This document shows, in pieces, positions 1-8,723 of a stretch of 33,072 bases of DNA (the first letter of the stretch is position 1; each line of letters opens with the position of its first letter). The stretch is from assembly GCA_001839685.1 (NCBI GenBank), contig MLAK01001114.1, positions 1-33,072 of the forward strand. Reading direction: 5' to 3'. This stretch comes from Tritrichomonas foetus. Lineage: Eukaryota; Parabasalia; Tritrichomonadida; Tritrichomonadidae. The notes below the pieces were generated by a model. That model saw only the letters and a list, made by a program, of their open reading frames with translations. It was not told where the DNA came from and ran no database searches. Both the position numbers and the translations under genes were made by a program.

Positions 1-62
1 TTTGGGTTATTTTTGAATTGATGGTGGTGATGACGTGAAACGTTTTAGGGGGTCGTAATGAC

Positions 63-3000
63 TCAAACATAATATATCACATCAAATCCTTCAACTTTAT
101 GAACAAACACTCTGTCTTTATTTTGGAATGGCTTTTCTAGTGTAGAAACTAGTTCGGCATCTTCCCATTCATCTGCTTTCAATAATGGAAAAGTCACAGT
201 AGCTTTCCTTCCTGTTCCAGAAGATTCATAAAATCTCGCAATGAATGATTCTTCATCACTGTTATCTTCAGCAACCTTTAAGGTTTCTAAAATTATATGG
301 TCGTCTGTAATGTCAACGAATTTCTGCTGTGCGCTCAATAAACCTTCACCATTTGCATCAACTTGGACTGGTGGAATATTAAGCTCATCAGCAATTTGAG
401 GTATTTTTGCCTTAGCAAAAGAGTTATTATGAAATACAGCTCGATAAAAGAATTTCCGTTTTCCGAAATCTTCCCATCTGTCAGAAGCCATTGGAGCTTT
501 GAGAAGTGAGAGTCTCATTACATTTTCATGTACATCCCATCCATTTTTAGTATCTGCCATGATTGCAATACCTCTGCCATCTTCAGCAAGATCACACCAT
601 CTCCCATTTGCTTCGAAGCGTGCCATGTCTTCAGCTGTGTTATTATGCGTTGGACGATCTAAATGACCAAATTGAATGCCAAAACGAGCAGTTCTTGATC
701 GAATGTTTGTTGGAAACATAATTTTTAAGATTTTATCATGTTGAGTCCATCGAACTTTAGTCTGAAAATCAATCTGTGGGGAATTTTGTGTGAAAGTGAT
801 AGTTTGCTCAATTGTAGTTTCTTCAGCACCACCTTCACTTATTAGTGGAATGTGCCATTTAGCAATAATGACATTAGTTTTTTCTGAATCTATTTCATAT
901 CCATCAAAAATTGGTTCATTGAGCTGCATTTCTTTGTGATAAAGGGTGAGTTCCCATGCTGGAAAACTATATGAACGATCTTCATATAATTCAAAGATAT
1001 TTCCAGGCGCAGATAAAAACTCTAAGCCTTGAGCATCAACTACAGATGACAAATGACCATTTTCATCAAATATGGCAGTTATGCATGGTGTTGTCACAGT
1101 TAATTGTTTGATATTGTCATTAGAATCTGTTTGAGATTCGATTTTGATATCATCATCTTTTGTGGGTGGATAAGCTGTTTTTATAAAAGGCTCTTTGAGT
1201 TCATTTTCAATATCTTTATCGGTTAACATACTTCTTTCCCAAATGGTTGTTACTTCATCATTGGTTTCTATCACTGTATCTGATTTTTGTAAGCTCCATC
1301 CTCCAGCTGGAATTAATTGTTTTGTTATATATCTCGAATGAGATAATGTATTAAAGATAATTTTTCCTTCATCAGTTCTTTGAATCAGTTTAGCTATTTC
1401 ACCTCCTAATTCTATTTCGAGGTTTCGAAGTTGTTCTAAGAATGGTCTTCCTCTTCTTACAGCATCAAGATTTGCTTCGTTGATTGATGATCCAGGGATA
1501 CAATCATGGAAATGCATTAACATTGTATCTTCCCAAATTGGTTGAATAGCTCTTTGATGTTTACTATAATCAAAGAATTCATCCTGTGTAAACAAGATTG
1601 TCATCAGCCACTCAACATTGTGAAGATGAGATTCAAGCATTCTATTTTGCCTTTTAATTTCTTCGAAACTTGTTAATGTTCCGCGGTGATATTCGAGATA
1701 AAGTTCACCATCCCAAAATGGAAGATCATCTTTTACATCTCTAACTTCATCCATAACTTCACTTAATGACTTAAATCTCAAGCGTGGTACACCTTTTAAT
1801 TTTGGAAGTTCATTGAACATATTGTAATTCCAAACCATATCTTCAGTGACACCACCACCACCGTCACCATTTCCAGATGTATGAAGTGCTGATGTTCGAA
1901 TAATATCTTTCTGGAAATTTCGATCATAGGTGTACATTAGTTGAGGAACACTAGAGTCACCAGTATAAGTACTTCCTCTTCCATATTTATCACCAGATGT
2001 AGTAATAAAATGAGAAACAACTGATGAGCCATCAATTCCTCTCCAGTTAAAAGAAGAGTATGGAAATGTATTGTATTCATTCCATGAAATTTTTGAAGTG
2101 ACAAATGCATCACATTCTCCATTTCTCAAAATTTGAGGTAATGAAGCTGAGTATCCAAAACAATCTGGTAAAAATAGAGTTGAATGATTAAACTCTGGAA
2201 CACTTTTTGCAAAATAATTATAGCCATATAATATTTGTCTATTCAATGATTCACCACTAGGAAGTGTAACATCAGGCTCAAGCCACATTACACCATCTAC
2301 ATTCCATCTACCTTTTCGAGTGGCTTCTCTTACTTTCTCAAAAATGTAAGGTGCATCTTCTTCCATCCATTTATAATGTTGTGGTGCAGTGGCCAAAAAC
2401 TTCCATTCAACAGCATTTTCACCAAATTCTTTGGGTGGATGTTCAAGTAAATGAAGCATTGTAGAAGCAGTATTTGTTGTCTTAAAATGAGTAACATTAA
2501 ATGGCCATAACCACATTGTGTCGATGTGGGAATATCCTAAAATAGTAATGGCTGGATCAGTTTCAGATGCTTTTGGAAATTCTTGGAGTTTTGCTTTTAA
2601 AAATTCTAATGCAACTGGAACTGACTTTCTCATTGCTTCATGTTTTGGATCTTGTTTACGGATGTCTAACATATCAATATCTGTCTGTTCATCACGAATA
2701 TCAATCATCCTTAGTGTTTCATCAACCAAATCAAGAAGTTTTTGTTTGTCTGGTCCATCTTCAAGTTTTTCAACAACATCAATCAAAAATTTGCACCTTC
2801 GATATAATGTTTCAACAGCTCGATCATACATGTCAATACCAAAAGCATCAACATGATGATGTGTTGGAATTCTTCCATTAAATATTCTAACTTGGACTTC
2901 ATTTCCATCTTGCGCTTCATCATCAGTTAGATAAAGTCCATCATGAAAGCTATCAACAGCACCAGATATTTCTTTATTAATCCAGTATCTTCCTTCAGGA

Positions 3001-3380
3001 CCACATGGTGTATTATCATCACCAGTTCCACGCTTGAAATCACGTGTAATTCCAATGTGTAGTTTTAAAAGGTGTTTTTCAGGATCATATCCATCTGGTA
3101 TTTGTAATGTTCCAATAAGAGCAGTCCATTCATATCTACCTTCATTAAAATACCAATCATGCGAAAAATCCACATCTTCCCATTCATAATCACATTCTGA
3201 TGGGATGTCATGTGATGAAGTTGCTTTTTTTGTTGCCTTTCCATCACGAACAACTTTATATCCAACATGTCGAATTGTATTGACGAAATTATTGATTTTT
3301 TTGAGTTTGTTTATCGTGTGTTGTGGATCAACAACATAAAGTGATAACGCTTCAATAAAAAGAAACGAGATAAGAAACAT
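63..3380 (-). CDS. GH38 alpha-mannosidase, MAN2C1-like, with N-terminal signal/anchor
   Basis: This is a retaining alpha-mannosidase that removes alpha-linked mannose from glycans. Numbered from the ATG at 3380 (1105 residues), the Zn/active-site motif SHIDTMWLWP is near residue 284 (H285, D287). It is followed by LEPDVTLPSGE (D370) and LPDCFGYSASLPQI, whose D406 is the expected nucleophile and Zn ligand. A later FHDCIPGSS supplies the last Zn-site His. Motif order and wording resemble the MAN2C1 class, with its long N-terminal region before the catalytic domain. The frame stays open upstream to a TTG at 3416. I prefer the ATG at 3380 because an initiator TCACTTC lies only 4-10 bases before it, and the protein then begins MFLISFLFIEALSLYVV, a hydrophobic signal peptide or anchor. 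MAN2C1 itself is cytosolic, so a secretory or lysosomal location here is inference from that segment. Confidence 0.93.
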   Translation of the reverse strand: MFLISFLFIEALSLYVVDPQHTINKLKKINNFVNTIRHVGYKVVRDGKATKKATSSHDIPSECDYEWEDVDFSHDWYFNEGRYEWTALIGTLQIPDGYDPEKHLLKLHIGITRDFKRGTGDDNTPCGPEGRYWINKEISGAVDSFHDGLYLTDDEAQDGNEVQVRIFNGRIPTHHHVDAFGIDMYDRAVETLYRRCKFLIDVVEKLEDGPDKQKLLDLVDETLRMIDIRDEQTDIDMLDIRKQDPKHEAMRKSVPVALEFLKAKLQEFPKASETDPAITILGYSHIDTMWLWPFNVTHFKTTNTASTMLHLLEHPPKEFGENAVEWKFLATAPQHYKWMEEDAPYIFEKVREATRKGRWNVDGVMWLEPDVTLPSGESLNRQILYGYNYFAKSVPEFNHSTLFLPDCFGYSASLPQILRNGECDAFVTSKISWNEYNTFPYSSFNWRGIDGSSVVSHFITTSGDKYGRGSTYTGDSSVPQLMYTYDRNFQKDIIRTSALHTSGNGDGGGGVTEDMVWNYNMFNELPKLKGVPRLRFKSLSEVMDEVRDVKDDLPFWDGELYLEYHRGTLTSFEEIKRQNRMLESHLHNVEWLMTILFTQDEFFDYSKHQRAIQPIWEDTMLMHFHDCIPGSSINEANLDAVRRGRPFLEQLRNLEIELGGEIAKLIQRTDEGKIIFNTLSHSRYITKQLIPAGGWSLQKSDTVIETNDEVTTIWERSMLTDKDIENELKEPFIKTAYPPTKDDDIKIESQTDSNDNIKQLTVTTPCITAIFDENGHLSSVVDAQGLEFLSAPGNIFELYEDRSYSFPAWELTLYHKEMQLNEPIFDGYEIDSEKTNVIIAKWHIPLISEGGAEETTIEQTITFTQNSPQIDFQTKVRWTQHDKILKIMFPTNIRSRTARFGIQFGHLDRPTHNNTAEDMARFEANGRWCDLAEDGRGIAIMADTKNGWDVHENVMRLSLLKAPMASDRWEDFGKRKFFYRAVFHNNSFAKAKIPQIADELNIPPVQVDANGEGLLSAQQKFVDITDDHIILETLKVAEDNSDEESFIARFYESSGTGRKATVTFPLLKADEWEDAELVSTLEKPFQNKDRVFVHKVEGFDVIYYV

Positions 3381-3383
3381 TGT

Positions 3384-3390
3384 GAAGTGA
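3384..3390 (-). promoter_or_regulatory. Initiator (Inr) TCACTTC of the mannosidase gene
   Basis: The motif reads TCACTTC on the minus strand. With transcription starting at its A, the 5' leader is about 8 nt, normal for trichomonad mRNAs. It lies inside the TTG-extended frame and therefore fixes the start at the ATG at 3380. Confidence 0.7.
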
Positions 3391-3601
3391 TATGCAATAC
3401 TTTCTGATTTTATCAATTTTCACTTTTTCTCAAGACTATGAAGTCGGCAACTTGACGGACGGCAAATGACAACAATTTGACAGTTTTTTGCCAGTATCAT
3501 TTGTTAAGGGTTCTTCCAATTTATAGCTTAATGTACAAATGACAGTGCATTCCATGAATTAAACCAAATCATCTTTCTCTATTTTAAAATTAAAATTTTT
3601 C

Positions 3602-3608
3602 TCACTTT
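3602..3608 (+). promoter_or_regulatory. Initiator-like TCACTTT before a small ORF
   Basis: TCACTTT lies 23 bases (from its A) upstream of the first ATG on this strand, at 3627, in otherwise unassigned sequence. A second TCATCA follows immediately. The match is exact, but a 7-mer of this composition also occurs by chance. Confidence 0.4.
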
Positions 3609-3626
3609 CATCAGTAAAATCTCATC

Positions 3627-3749
3627 ATGAAACTTATTTCATATTTTGAGTCTCTACATTCCATGACAACAATGAAAATTATTAATGATCTTAATTGTCT
3701 TAGTAAAGTTTTAAAACAAGCTGAAAGAGATTTTGAGCGTGGCAACTGA
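3627..3749 (+). CDS. Possible small protein, 40 residues
   Basis: A short reading frame begins MKLISYFESLHSMTTMKIIN and ends ERDFERGN before a TGA at 3747. The second half (LSKVLKQAERDFER) could form one amphipathic, charged helix. I recognise no family. The only reason to list it is that its ATG is the first one after an exact initiator motif at 3602-3608, with a leader length typical of trichomonad genes. The G/A repeat starts about 20 bases after the stop. It could equally be non-coding spacer; the frame is short enough to be chance. Confidence 0.3.
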   Translation: MKLISYFESLHSMTTMKIINDLNCLSKVLKQAERDFERGN

Positions 3750-3767
3750 AAAATATCAAGAAAAAGC

Positions 3768-4031
3768 ATGGGGAAAGAAAGAAAATGAAAGAAATGAAAT
3801 GAAAGAAAAGGAAAGAAATGAAATGAAAGAAAAGGAAAGAAAAGAAATGAAATGAAATGAAAGAAAAGGAAAGAAATGAAAGAAACGAAAGAAATGAAAG
3901 AAAAGGAAAGAAATGAAATGAAAGAAAAGAAAAGAAAGAAAAGGAAAGAAATGAAATGAAAGAAAAGGAAAGAAAAGAAATGAAAGAAAAGAAAAGAAAG
4001 AAAAGGAAAGAAATGAAATGAAAGAAAAGAA
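3768..4031 (+). repeat. G/A-rich degenerate tandem repeat (GAAA/GAAATGAAATGAAAG units)
   Basis: About 260 bases are built from GAAA, GAAAT and GAAAAGG blocks, arranged in higher-order units of roughly 24-38 bases that usually end AAAAGGAAA. The strand is almost purely G, A and T, with a single C inside an AAACGAAAG block. The complementary strand keeps long open frames of Phe/Ser/Leu only because the repeat lacks the bases needed for stops; these are not genes. The tract lies between two genes and could form unusual, triplex-prone DNA. Confidence 0.9.
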
Positions 4032-4110
4032 ATTTTTACAAACAAACAAAGAAAATATTATATAAAACAAACAAGTTACGTGAATTCACGTGATGAACCA
4101 GCAAAATAAA

Positions 4111-5034
4111 TTATTTGCAGCAAATTGCGATTGCTGTGTCGAAAGCATAAAAATTTTCATTTTTTTTCGATTCTATCCAATCATAAACGCATTTTGGTGT
4201 TTCTGTATCTGCATACGATGCAGCTGTTGATGCAGCTGCAACAATTTCAGGTGGCAAATCAAGAATTCTAGGATTTTTGATAATCTTACACACAAAATAG
4301 GTAATTTTTTCACATTGACTGAACGATCCCCACTTGAATCGTTTCGATAATCTTTTAAATGTCTTAAAAGGATTCTGTTCAACGTGACTCAGAAAATTAT
4401 TAGATCTCAAAATATCCAATTCATACTTACTAATCAATTCATTTTTTAATGCATCGGAGAAAAAGTTTAGATCTCCTTGTGTATAATTTTCAAGACCAAT
4501 GAAGCATTTGATCGAAATTTCAGAATCATTGCCGAAAATTTCTTGAAGTTGATTAACACATCTGACAAGTGATGTGAAAATTCTATCAAGTGAACGAAAC
4601 ATGTTATTCATTTTGAGTGCTAAAAAAAAGGCGGATATGATGATTTTATAAAGATCATTTTCGTTATTCATCCTATTGTTGATAACATTACTGTTGTCAT
4701 AATATTGCGGTTTATTGACATTTCCATTAAAATTTGTTGTTGAGTTTATGGTTGAATTTGGGGTGTTTTGATAATTGGAATTAACAGTATTTATGTCATT
4801 ATAAGAAAAATAAATGTTTCGGTTCAGACAATTTGAATTAAAACAGTCATTGGGATCAGGACGGTAATTGAATTGATTTTGATCGTTTAGATTTTGGCGA
4901 AAAAGTCGTAAATATTTCTGAATTAGAATGTAGGTGTCGACGACAATTGTATTATATGGAACGTCAAGGGAGGCTCTCATGCATTGCAAAAGAGACCATG
5001 TAACTTCGCGTTCATTCTTCCGGAATTTTGTCAT
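4111..5034 (-). CDS. Cyclin-like protein with Asn-rich insertion
   Basis: This 307-residue protein shows a cyclin-box pattern. Residues about 13-46 (WSLLQCMRASLDVPYNTIVV...) resemble the first helices. IISAFFLALKMNN at about 131-144 matches the 'ACLFLASKVEE' helix. YELDILRSNNFLSHVEQNPF resembles the 'LLQTLGFDL..HP' turn, and LPPEIVAAASTAASYA matches the start of the second cyclin fold. That order suggests the transcriptional C/K/L/T type rather than the mitotic type. Residues about 47-125 are an Asn-rich low-complexity stretch inserted between the first and second helices. The role would be to activate a CDK-type kinase, but no partner is visible. The ATG at 5034 is supported by an initiator TCACTTC with a leader of about 15 nt. 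Family assignment is by motif shape only. Confidence 0.6.
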   Translation of the reverse strand: MTKFRKNEREVTWSLLQCMRASLDVPYNTIVVDTYILIQKYLRLFRQNLNDQNQFNYRPDPNDCFNSNCLNRNIYFSYNDINTVNSNYQNTPNSTINSTTNFNGNVNKPQYYDNSNVINNRMNNENDLYKIIISAFFLALKMNNMFRSLDRIFTSLVRCVNQLQEIFGNDSEISIKCFIGLENYTQGDLNFFSDALKNELISKYELDILRSNNFLSHVEQNPFKTFKRLSKRFKWGSFSQCEKITYFVCKIIKNPRILDLPPEIVAAASTAASYADTETPKCVYDWIESKKNENFYAFDTAIAICCK

Positions 5035-5044
5035 TGAAGCGTAT

Positions 5045-5051
5045 GAAGTGA
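5045..5051 (-). promoter_or_regulatory. Initiator TCACTTC of the cyclin-like gene
   Basis: TCACTTC on the minus strand is identical to the motif before the mannosidase gene. Its A lies 15 bases before the ATG at 5034. Confidence 0.65.
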
Positions 5052-5520
5052 AATACGATATTTTTCCATAATATTTAACAAAAAGTGGATTGGATTATCA
5101 AAAAGTTGGCTATATCACAGAAAAAGATTTGCATGCTGTATGAAAAATTGATACAATTCAATGATAATTTAAATTTATGTAAAAAGTGGGAATCCTCAAT
5201 TCAAAAAGTTATTAATCGTTAAAGAAAAAGTTTCATGACGACTTCGATAATTCAATTTTTTGAGCCGAGAAATACATCAATCTAGTCATTTTATTGCTTT
5301 CCTAAACACATCTTTTCGCTTTTAGATTCTTGTTTGGAATTTTATAGGAGCCAAAGATTATGTTCACGATAATTAAATTAAGTTACGACTCAGACTTGCT
5401 ACGAGACTTGATCAGATTCCAGATTATTATTTCAGAAGATTTCTGTTACTTCACAAATTTCTGAATGTATTAAAGGTTATCGGAATTTTTTCATACGGCA
5501 TTTCATTTTTTGAGAAAGAT
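5052..5520. other. Intergenic spacer between divergent cyclin and Fused-kinase genes
   Basis: This A+T-rich spacer separates two divergently transcribed genes and presumably holds both promoters upstream of their initiators. I see no open frame with support, no RNA gene and no clear repeat in it. Confidence 0.5.
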
Positions 5521-5527
5521 TCACTTT
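5521..5527 (+). promoter_or_regulatory. Candidate initiator TCACTTT for the Fused-type kinase
   Basis: This is an exact TCACTTT. The first ATG downstream is the kinase start at 5611, with no other ATG in between. The implied leader is about 88 nt, much longer than the others in this window, so this is a weaker case. Confidence 0.35.
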
Positions 5528-5610
5528 TTGATATACTTCATACAATATTTTGAATAAATTGACGTTTAAAATTAAATTATAGCGAAAAGTCGATTTGCCG
5601 AAAAAAAAAA

Positions 5611-8526
5611 ATGTTTCAAGATTACGATTTATTAAATATGATTGGTGAAGGCTCATTCGGAAGAGTCTATAAAGCAAGACGACGATATACAGGAAGACTT
5701 GTCGCTATCAAATTAATAAATAAACTTGGTCAAAATGCAGAAGATATTATTACCCTACGTCGAGAAATTGATATACTTTCCAAAGTCAACCACCCAAATA
5801 TCATGAAAATGATTGATGTTTTTGAAACAGATACAAATTTTTGTATTGTGACTGAACTTGCTCGTGGCGATTTATTTCAAGTTATTGACGACGAGCAAAT
5901 TCTTCCAGAAAGTGCACTAAAACCGATAGCAGCACAACTAGTTTCTGCCCTTTGCCATTTGCATAAAAGTCATATTATTCATCGTGATTTAAAACCACAA
6001 AATATTTTGGTTGGTGCAAATGGAAGTATAAAAGTGTGTGACTTTGGCTTTGCACGTGCATTGTCACAAACAACCTTAATGCTGACTTCAATAAAAGGTA
6101 CACCTTTATACATGGCACCTGAGCTTGTTCAAGAGCAGCCATATAATGAATCCATTGATATTTGGTCACTTGGAATTATCCTTTATGAACTATTTCATGG
6201 ATCTCCTCCATTTTTCACAGAATCAATTTATAAACTGATTCAAATGATTATTAATAATCCAATTAAATATCCAGATACAATGTCTGAAGAATTTGTTTCA
6301 TTTCTTCAAATGATGCTTGAGAAAAATCCATCAAGAAGAGCTACTGCTGAAGATTTGTTAAATCATCCATTTATAAAAGATGAAGATATTTCTATTTTTG
6401 ATGAAAAAATTTACAATTATAAATCAACACAGTTTGAAAATGCTATAAAAGAATCTTTGACTCCGGATTCCAACTCTAATTTCAAACCACCCAAATCAAA
6501 TAAATTAGATTATCAAATGGTATTTTTATCACCTTCTTCCTATTCTACAGAAGAAGTTAAAAAAGCATTAAAATACCTTAAAGAATCAAATCAAAATGCA
6601 GATTCTCCTCTGGTTGCCTCTTTTGCAACAAATATTATGAATTTTTTGAAAGATCAATCAATTATTGTTGATGTTATTTCTGCCGCAACTTATGTTCTTC
6701 AGCTTGATAGGGAAAGATATACACCACAATTGCTTTCAATCGCAAGTATTCTTGGTCAACCCAACATTCCAATCGAAATGATATCTTTTGTCACTGAACT
6801 TTTAGTTATTCCTTATGCGCATTCAAAAGTATTCGAATATCCATATGATTCTTCTTTTCTGAAATTAGATGAAGAAAAAGCTGTTCGTCTTCGCGATGTT
6901 TTGTTAAGTTTTATTTTCACCCCTGATCAAGAAATATTAATAGAGACATACGTTTTTATTTCTTATTTACTCCAAGTATCATCAGTATTCTTTACAACTG
7001 TCTGTGGAGACTTTACACCACAGTTTGCTCCGTTAATTGTTTCAGCATTTACTCGATCTGAGTCTAGTGTTGTAAGATGTGCAGCTTTATCTATATTAAC
7101 ACAGATTGTATTAAATGATCCAACTTCTGTATATTTCATTCAACCACTTGATCCATTTTTTGATGCTATAAAGGCAATGATTTCTAATGACCCAGAATCT
7201 CTTGAAAGCTTTTGTTGTTTCACATCTATACTAACTTTTTTTAAAGCTTCATTCAAAGAATTAAAAAGAATTCCAAAGTTCATGAAAAAATTCGATGATC
7301 CTGAAAATATTACTAGTTTTGTTATGAAAATTTTTGATGGTGATGACAATTTTATTAATAGACTTGGCTTGTTGCTAATGTTCTCGGCTCAAGAACCAAC
7401 ACAAAAATCAGAATTTCTTGGTTATGCTTGCATAATATGTTCACTATTTACATTTTTATCGATTGATGAGAAAACATTAACGTCTTGCTCAAATTATATT
7501 ACAAATATAATGCCTTATCATCAACCACCATTATTAAAGAATATTTTGAAGCTTGACAAAGAAGAAGTTTTATCTGTTTTGACATCTTTAGTATCATTAT
7601 TTGAATCACAAGCAGCCACATCAATTTTCAGTGAATATATTTTAGAAGCTCTTACTCCTGAACTTGCAGATGAACTCCTAGAAAATGATGCTTTATTATC
7701 ATTAGCACATGTTATTTCCGAAATGGGTCCTAATGTACCAGCACCTACTGTATTGGTTTTGGCTAAGCTGATTTTAAGTTTCAACGAAGCAGGTGCATTA
7801 TTATTTGAACAAAGCCGTGAAGTTCTAACAAGTATTTTTTCTGTTGAAATGGCAGCAGAATCTGGTTTAATCATTGCTTCCCATTTTGCGAGACTGTCTT
7901 CGGCATTTTTGCCTTCACTTTCGGAATGTGGTGCTATCAATCTTGCTGCGCGCGGTCTCTTGGCAGATATTCCACGCATTCGTGGAAGGGCTCTCGATTT
8001 TATTGGTAATTATTGCAGGCATGCTCCAATTCCTGATGATTTTATGAATATTATATCAAAGAATGTAATTGACCAAATAAATGGAGATGACGTTGATTGT
8101 CTCAAAATGGCATCATACGCACTTTCAAATATGTTATTCTATTCTCCTCAGTTATCAGATGCAGTTTTAGAAACTGTCTCAGTTGAAAAACTTAATGAAA
8201 TAATTAATAATGAAGAATATCAAGATCAAAATCCGAAAATAATCGAAAATATTGTGTCAATGTGTGCAAATTTAGTCAGGAAATCTGATGATCATTTAAT
8301 GAAATTAATCGATGGAAATGTTTTATTCTCAATTCTGACCATTGTGAAAGATGGAGGATCAATAGGAGCAAGAGCCCTCTTGCAATTATCTGTTTTTTGT
8401 CAATATAAGGAAGCCAGAATTTATTTGAAGAAAAATAAAGTTTCATCAATCATTGAACAATATTCATCTGTTTCCAATGATAGAATTCAACGAACATATA
8501 AAAAGCTTATGCAGTGTTTTGAATGA
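5611..8526 (+). CDS. Fused/STK36-type serine/threonine kinase with HEAT/ARM-like C-terminus
   Basis: This is a complete, apparently active kinase of 971 residues. Residues 5-255 carry every kinase landmark: GEGSFGRV loop (12-19), VAIK lysine K34, alpha-C E52, HRDLKPQN (D126, N131), DFG (D144) and GTPLYMAPE (163-171). The wording IGEGSFGRVYKARR..., VCDFGFARA and LTSIKGTPLYMAPEL is diagnostic of the Fused/STK36/TIO family. From about residue 300 to the end the protein is alpha-helical and rich in Leu, Ser and Ile, consistent with the ARM/HEAT-like repeats of Fused kinases. In other eukaryotes the family acts in the axoneme central pair (STK36), Hedgehog signalling or the cell plate (TIO). In a flagellate, a flagellar or cytoskeletal role is the likely inference. 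The ATG is preceded by eleven A residues. No upstream neighbour shares the strand. Confidence 0.93.
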   Translation: MFQDYDLLNMIGEGSFGRVYKARRRYTGRLVAIKLINKLGQNAEDIITLRREIDILSKVNHPNIMKMIDVFETDTNFCIVTELARGDLFQVIDDEQILPESALKPIAAQLVSALCHLHKSHIIHRDLKPQNILVGANGSIKVCDFGFARALSQTTLMLTSIKGTPLYMAPELVQEQPYNESIDIWSLGIILYELFHGSPPFFTESIYKLIQMIINNPIKYPDTMSEEFVSFLQMMLEKNPSRRATAEDLLNHPFIKDEDISIFDEKIYNYKSTQFENAIKESLTPDSNSNFKPPKSNKLDYQMVFLSPSSYSTEEVKKALKYLKESNQNADSPLVASFATNIMNFLKDQSIIVDVISAATYVLQLDRERYTPQLLSIASILGQPNIPIEMISFVTELLVIPYAHSKVFEYPYDSSFLKLDEEKAVRLRDVLLSFIFTPDQEILIETYVFISYLLQVSSVFFTTVCGDFTPQFAPLIVSAFTRSESSVVRCAALSILTQIVLNDPTSVYFIQPLDPFFDAIKAMISNDPESLESFCCFTSILTFFKASFKELKRIPKFMKKFDDPENITSFVMKIFDGDDNFINRLGLLLMFSAQEPTQKSEFLGYACIICSLFTFLSIDEKTLTSCSNYITNIMPYHQPPLLKNILKLDKEEVLSVLTSLVSLFESQAATSIFSEYILEALTPELADELLENDALLSLAHVISEMGPNVPAPTVLVLAKLILSFNEAGALLFEQSREVLTSIFSVEMAAESGLIIASHFARLSSAFLPSLSECGAINLAARGLLADIPRIRGRALDFIGNYCRHAPIPDDFMNIISKNVIDQINGDDVDCLKMASYALSNMLFYSPQLSDAVLETVSVEKLNEIINNEEYQDQNPKIIENIVSMCANLVRKSDDHLMKLIDGNVLFSILTIVKDGGSIGARALLQLSVFCQYKEARIYLKKNKVSSIIEQYSSVSNDRIQRTYKKLMQCFE

Positions 8527-8708
8527 AAATGTTAATCACACATAAATGTTTATTTTGTTTTTATAAAAATGACTTTCACTAATAAAACTTTTGGTGTTTA
8601 AATGATTTCACTGTTTCGTATGATATTTCAATAAATTGAAATTTGTGAAACTTACCGCTAAATTCCCAAAGTTATTGATCATTTTCTTTTCGAAATTTCC
8701 GATTGAAT

Positions 8709-8715
8709 TCATTCT
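8709..8715 (+). promoter_or_regulatory. Initiator TCATTCT of the 8.7-kb DUF3447 gene
   Basis: TCATTCT fits TCA-pyrimidine-T/A. Its A lies 13 bases before the ATG at 8724. It falls inside the frame extended to a TTG at 8703, so the ATG at 8724 is the better start. Confidence 0.6.
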
Positions 8716-8723
8716 TTTGCAAA

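Noticed and set aside
2518..2881. Two plus-strand frames opposite the mannosidase
   Set aside because: Overlapping shadows of a strongly supported gene; low-complexity Ser/Leu composition.
3611..4070. Minus-strand open frames of 144 and 104 residues over the G/A repeat (Phe/Ser/Leu-only proteins)
   Set aside because: They are open only because the repeat has almost no C on one strand; composition is pure repeat with no domain and no initiator.
7521..7979. 152-residue antisense frame opposite the Fused-type kinase
   Set aside because: It lies wholly opposite a well-supported gene, has no recognisable domain and no initiator before its start.
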